Below, one piece after another: positions 61,025 to 64,000 of a stretch of DNA of 64,000 nt (position 1 is the stretch's first letter; every line of letters starts with the position of its first letter). The stretch is from Microbispora catharanthi (lineage in GTDB: Bacteria; Actinomycetota; Actinomycetes; Streptosporangiales; Streptosporangiaceae): contig NZ_VDMA02000001.1 of NCBI RefSeq assembly GCF_006334915.2, forward strand, positions 186,001-250,000, read 5' to 3'. Both the position numbers and the translations under genes were made by a program. A model generated the notes under the pieces. It was not told where the DNA came from, ran no database searches, and worked only from the letters and a program-made list of their open reading frames with translations.

Positions 61025-62131
61025 GTGGCCGATCCTGTCACAGTCGTCATCGACTCTCTCGAGGCTCATCTGCTGCCCGCGGACACGCTCCGCGTCGCGC
61101 TGGTGGTGCCGGTCTCCGGCGTGCTCGGCCTGCTCGGGCCGGGGGCGATCAACTGTGCCGTGCTCGCCGCCCGGGAGGTCAACGCAGCCGGGGGAGTGCT
61201 GGGCAGGCCGGTCGAGCTCGTGCTCGTGGACGGGGGCCGCGGCCCGGCCGCGGTCGCCGGGGAGGTGCGGGGCCTGGTGCGCTCCGGGGCCGTCCAGGCG
61301 GTGGTCGGCACCCACGCCAGCGACGTGCGCGTCGCGGTCGAGCAGGCGCTGGGCGGCGCGGTCCCCTTCGTCTACACCCCGCCGTACGAGGGCGGCGCCC
61401 GCCGTCCGGGCGTCTACTACCTCGGCGAGCCCGCCTCGCTGCAGGTCGGCCCGGGAATCGACTGGCTGGTGGAGCGCCGGCGGGCCCGGCGCTGGTTCCT
61501 GCTGGGCAACGACTACGTCTGGCCTCGCCTGGTGCACGCCTCGGCCCGCGGGCACCTGCGTGCCCGGTCCGCGACGGTCGTGGGGGAGCGGCTCGTCCCG
61601 CCCGGGACGACCGCGATGGACCGGCTGCTGGAGCAGCTGGCCACCGTGCGGCCGGACGCCGTGCTGCTCACCCTCATCGGCAGCGACCTGATCGCGTTCA
61701 ACCGGGCGTTCGCCGCGAGTGGCCTCGGCTGCGCGCGGCTGTGCGGCGCGCTGGAGGAGCACGGCCTGCTCGCCGCCGGGGGTGACACGACCGGTGGGCT
61801 CTACGCCGCGATGGGGTACTTCGGGGGCATCGCCACCGACGCCAACCTCGGTCTGGCCGAGCGGTACACGGCGATGTTCGGCCCGGAGGCGCCGCTGCTG
61901 AACGGGCACGGGCACGGCTGCTACGAGGGGGTGCTCATGCTGGCCGCCCTGGCGCGGCGCGCGGGCACACTGGCGGTGCCGGCCGTCGAGGCGGTCGCCG
62001 ACGGCACGACGGTCGTGTCCGGGCGCGGCCCGCTCACGCTGACCGCGGGCCGGGTGCGCCAGCGGGTGTACCTCGCCCGGGCCGACGGGCTGGACTTCGA
62101 GGTCGTCGCGCCGCTGATGTACCCGATGTAA
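61019..62131 (+). CDS. AmiC-like cytoplasmic substrate-binding protein
   Basis: A 370-residue Peripla_BP_6/urea-amide-binding-type protein: LRVALVVPVSGVLGLLGPGA, LAAREVNAAGGVLGRPVELV, VVGTHASDVRVAVEQALGGA and GYFGGIATDANLGLAERYTA. No signal peptide or lipobox is present, so it works inside the cell, like the amide sensor AmiC. It probably binds short amides and relieves repression by the MarR protein. GTG 61019 has AGGGGA 5 bases upstream. The permease and amidase follow it. Confidence 0.72.
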   Translation: MHVADPVTVVIDSLEAHLLPADTLRVALVVPVSGVLGLLGPGAINCAVLAAREVNAAGGVLGRPVELVLVDGGRGPAAVAGEVRGLVRSGAVQAVVGTHASDVRVAVEQALGGAVPFVYTPPYEGGARRPGVYYLGEPASLQVGPGIDWLVERRRARRWFLLGNDYVWPRLVHASARGHLRARSATVVGERLVPPGTTAMDRLLEQLATVRPDAVLLTLIGSDLIAFNRAFAASGLGCARLCGALEEHGLLAAGGDTTGGLYAAMGYFGGIATDANLGLAERYTAMFGPEAPLLNGHGHGCYEGVLMLAALARRAGTLAVPAVEAVADGTTVVSGRGPLTLTAGRVRQRVYLARADGLDFEVVAPLMYPM

Positions 62132-62211
62132 AACTTCCACCAGAAACCTTTTCGTTTTCAAGGAATGCCCCTATCGTACGGCTCTGCCCCCGTGCGTTTA
62201 GGAGCGGATCC
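62132..62211 (+). promoter_or_regulatory. gap before permease
   Basis: 80 bp that is AT-richer than its surroundings (CCTTTTCGTTTTCAAGG). It contains TATCGT and a ribosome site TTTAGGAGCG before the ATG. Likely a promoter; no clear operator seen. Confidence 0.4.
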
Positions 62212-63612
62212 ATGTCCTCCCCACAGTCAGAGGCGCCCGGCGTCGAGCGCTTCGGTTATCAGCAGGAGCTGCGGCGCTCGCTCGGCTTCGCCGACCTGCT
62301 CATCTATGGTTTGATCTTCATGGTGCCGATCGCGCCGTTCGGCATCTTCGGCAGCGTCTTCCAGTCGTCCGGCGGGATGGTGGCGCTCGCCTACGTGATC
62401 GGCATGGTCGCGATGGCGTTCACCGCCCTGTCGTACGCCCAGATGGCCCGCGCGTTCCCGATGGCGGGCTCGGTCTACACGTACGCGGGCCGGGGCATCG
62501 CCGCCCCGGTCGGCTTCCTCGCGGGCTGGGTGATCCTGCTCGACTACGTCCTCGTCCCGGCCCTGCTCTACCTGGTGGCCAGCGCCGCCATGACGTCGTT
62601 CGTGCCCGGCGTGCCGATCTGGGTGTGGCTGATCGGCTTCATCGTGCTCAACACGGTGGTCAACTACCTCGGCATCGAGATGACCGCCCGGATGAACAAG
62701 ATCATGTTGGTCGCCGAGCTGATCGTGCTGGCGATCTTCCTGATCGTCGGGATCGTGGCTCTGGCCCAGGGCAAGGGCCACGGCGCCGCGCTCAGCCCGC
62801 TGTTCGACTCCTCGACGTTCTCCTGGCCACTGGCGTTCGGCGCCGTGTCCGTGGCGGTGCTGTCGTTCCTCGGATTCGACGGCATCTCGATGCTCGCCGA
62901 GGAGAGCCGCGAGAGCACCCGCCGGCTCGGCCGCTCGATGGTCTTCGCCCTCGCCCTGGCCGGCGCGCTGTTCGTCGTGCAGACCTGGGTGGCGGCGCTG
63001 CTCGCCCCCAACCGCGCCGACCTGCTCACGAAGGGCGACCCCGCCGGCACCGCGTTCTACGACACCGCCGAGTACGCCGGAGGCCACTGGCTGAGCGTGC
63101 TGACCGCGGTCGCCACCGCCGTGGCATGGGGGTTCGCGAACTCCCTGGTCGCCCAGGCGGCCACCTCCCGCCTGCTGTTCGCGATGGCCCGCGACCGCCA
63201 GCTCCCGGCGTTCCTCGGCAAGGTGCACCCCAAGCACAAGGTGCCGGTCAACGCCACGTTCCTGGTGGCCGCGGTGTCCCTGGTCCTCGGCCTGTACATG
63301 AGCGCGCGCGACGACGGCATCACGCTGCTCGGCACGCTGGTCAACTTCGGCGCGATGACCGCGTTCCTCGCCCTGCACGTGTCGGTCGTCGTCCACTACG
63401 TGGTCCGCAACCGCAGCCGTGACTGGTGGCGGCATCTCGTGGCCCCCGCGATCGGCTTCCTGATCCTGCTCTACGTCGTGATCAACGCCAGCATCGCCGC
63501 CCAGGTGCTCGGCTTCGTCTGGCTGGCCATCGGCGTCGTGATCCTCGTCGGCTCCTACCTGATGGGCCGGCGCCCCACCCTGTCCGCCGTCACTCCGGAG
63601 GCCAACGAGTGA
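62212..63612 (+). CDS. APC-family permease
   Basis: A 466-residue transporter with about 12 hydrophobic segments. The start ELRRSLGFADLLIYGLIFMV, then PFGIFGSVFQSSGGMVALAY, PMAGSVYTYAGRGIAAPVGF and LGFDGISMLAEESRESTRRL are typical of the amino-acid/polyamine/organocation superfamily. Adjacent AmiC-like and amidase genes suggest uptake of amides or the related amino compound. The stop overlaps the amidase start (GTGA), so they are co-translated. Confidence 0.85.
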   Translation: MSSPQSEAPGVERFGYQQELRRSLGFADLLIYGLIFMVPIAPFGIFGSVFQSSGGMVALAYVIGMVAMAFTALSYAQMARAFPMAGSVYTYAGRGIAAPVGFLAGWVILLDYVLVPALLYLVASAAMTSFVPGVPIWVWLIGFIVLNTVVNYLGIEMTARMNKIMLVAELIVLAIFLIVGIVALAQGKGHGAALSPLFDSSTFSWPLAFGAVSVAVLSFLGFDGISMLAEESRESTRRLGRSMVFALALAGALFVVQTWVAALLAPNRADLLTKGDPAGTAFYDTAEYAGGHWLSVLTAVATAVAWGFANSLVAQAATSRLLFAMARDRQLPAFLGKVHPKHKVPVNATFLVAAVSLVLGLYMSARDDGITLLGTLVNFGAMTAFLALHVSVVVHYVVRNRSRDWWRHLVAPAIGFLILLYVVINASIAAQVLGFVWLAIGVVILVGSYLMGRRPTLSAVTPEANE

Positions 63613-64000
63613 ACGTCGTGTCCTACCGTCCCCGTCCCGACGACCTGTCGTACACCTTCGGCGGCCGCCCGGCCGTCGAGTCCGTCACCCCCGGCGCGGT
63701 GCTGGAGCTGTACACCGAGGACTGTTTCGGCGGCCGGGTGCGCGGCACCGGCGACCTGCCGTCGCAGGTCTGCGAGTTCCCCTATCTGAATCCGGTCACC
63801 GGCCCGTTCCACGTCGAGGGGGCCGAGCCCGGCGACACCCTGGCCCTCCACTTCGTCTCCATCGAGCCCGCCCGCGACTGGGCGGTCTCCACGACGTTCC
63901 CGCACTTCGGGGCGCTGACGAGCACGCACACCACCGCGACGCTGCAGCCTCCGCTGGAGGAGGCCGTGTGGATGTACGAGGTGGACGCCGAGCGGCGGAC
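63609..64000 (+). CDS. Acetamidase/formamidase (FmdA/AmdA family), N-terminal part
   Basis: The first 130 residues run to the window edge. It starts MNVVSYRPRPDDLSYTFGGR, then VTPGAVLELYTEDCFGGRV, GPFHVEGAEPGDTLALHFV and IEPARDWAVSTTFPHFG, which match the opening of acetamidase/formamidase proteins. These hydrolyse small amides to acid and ammonia. Context (MarR, AmiC-like, permease) fits an acetamide-inducible operon. GTG 63609 overlaps the permease stop. The C-terminus was not seen. Confidence 0.85.
   Translation, partial: MNVVSYRPRPDDLSYTFGGRPAVESVTPGAVLELYTEDCFGGRVRGTGDLPSQVCEFPYLNPVTGPFHVEGAEPGDTLALHFVSIEPARDWAVSTTFPHFGALTSTHTTATLQPPLEEAVWMYEVDAERR

Overview
This is about 72% GC actinomycete DNA (a Streptosporangiales-like genome is my guess from the gene mix, not proven). 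Genes are dense, starts overlap as ATGA, GTGA or TGATG, and GTG starts are common. No rRNA, tRNA or CRISPR array was seen. Most of the window is a large aerobic steroid (sterol) degradation locus of the Mycobacterium/Rhodococcus type, interleaved with small unrelated operons. The locus also carries several decayed genes.

Layout. 1-11958 holds ring A/B and side-chain genes: KshA (cut by the window edge), HsaA, KstD, a KstR-like TetR regulator, a 3-alpha-HSD-like SDR, an Hsd4A-like SDR, FadA5, fused FadE34, a Hsd4B-like hydratase and a PaaI-type thioesterase. Two genes in this stretch are wrecked: an SDR at 4227-4720 and a FadD19-type ligase at 6709-7018. 12119-14146 is a secreted GH64 beta-1,3-glucanase with two ricin-type trefoils. 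14199-25192 is mixed accessory DNA: an EamA exporter, an acyl-CoA ligase, an AlkZ-AKR-VOC operon divergent from a WYL regulator, a MocR regulator divergent from a Tm-1-like/PEP-hydrolase pair, and an SDR. 25240-25458 is a scar with IS110 and membrane-protein remnants. 25558-34098 is the side-chain C3-removal operon (OYE-like reductase, FadD17, FadE28, ChsH2, FadE29, ChsH1, Ltp2, MaoC hydratase). It is followed by an SDR and FadD3. 36779-43215 is accessory: a stand-alone condensation domain, a histidine-kinase remnant, a DUF222-HNH protein, and an AKR with an ArsR-like regulator. 43161-54647 is the HIP (rings C/D) regulon: SDR, EchA20, IpdA, IpdB, IpdC, FadE32-like, FadE31, EchA, IpdF, KstR2 and FadA6, with a TetR/metallo-hydrolase pair inserted. 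54805-64000 holds PrfC, a nucleotidyltransferase, an ankyrin protein, TetR plus P450, and an acetamide-type operon (MarR, AmiC-like sensor, permease, amidase cut by the edge).

How it works together. The side chain is activated (FadD17; FadD19 is broken) and shortened by FadE34, Hsd4B and FadA5. The last three carbons are removed by FadE28/29, ChsH1/H2 and Ltp2. KstD, KshA and HsaA then act on the rings. FadD3 activates HIP, and IpdF, EchA20, IpdC, IpdAB, the FadEs and FadA6 finish rings C/D. Two families of DNA sites match this split. A motif close to CCRSTSASYGGGAY lies before the ring/side-chain operons, and TCTAACA-type inverted repeats lie before the KstR2-type operons. The motif and the palindromes at the deletion points of two pseudogenes are the most unusual observations.
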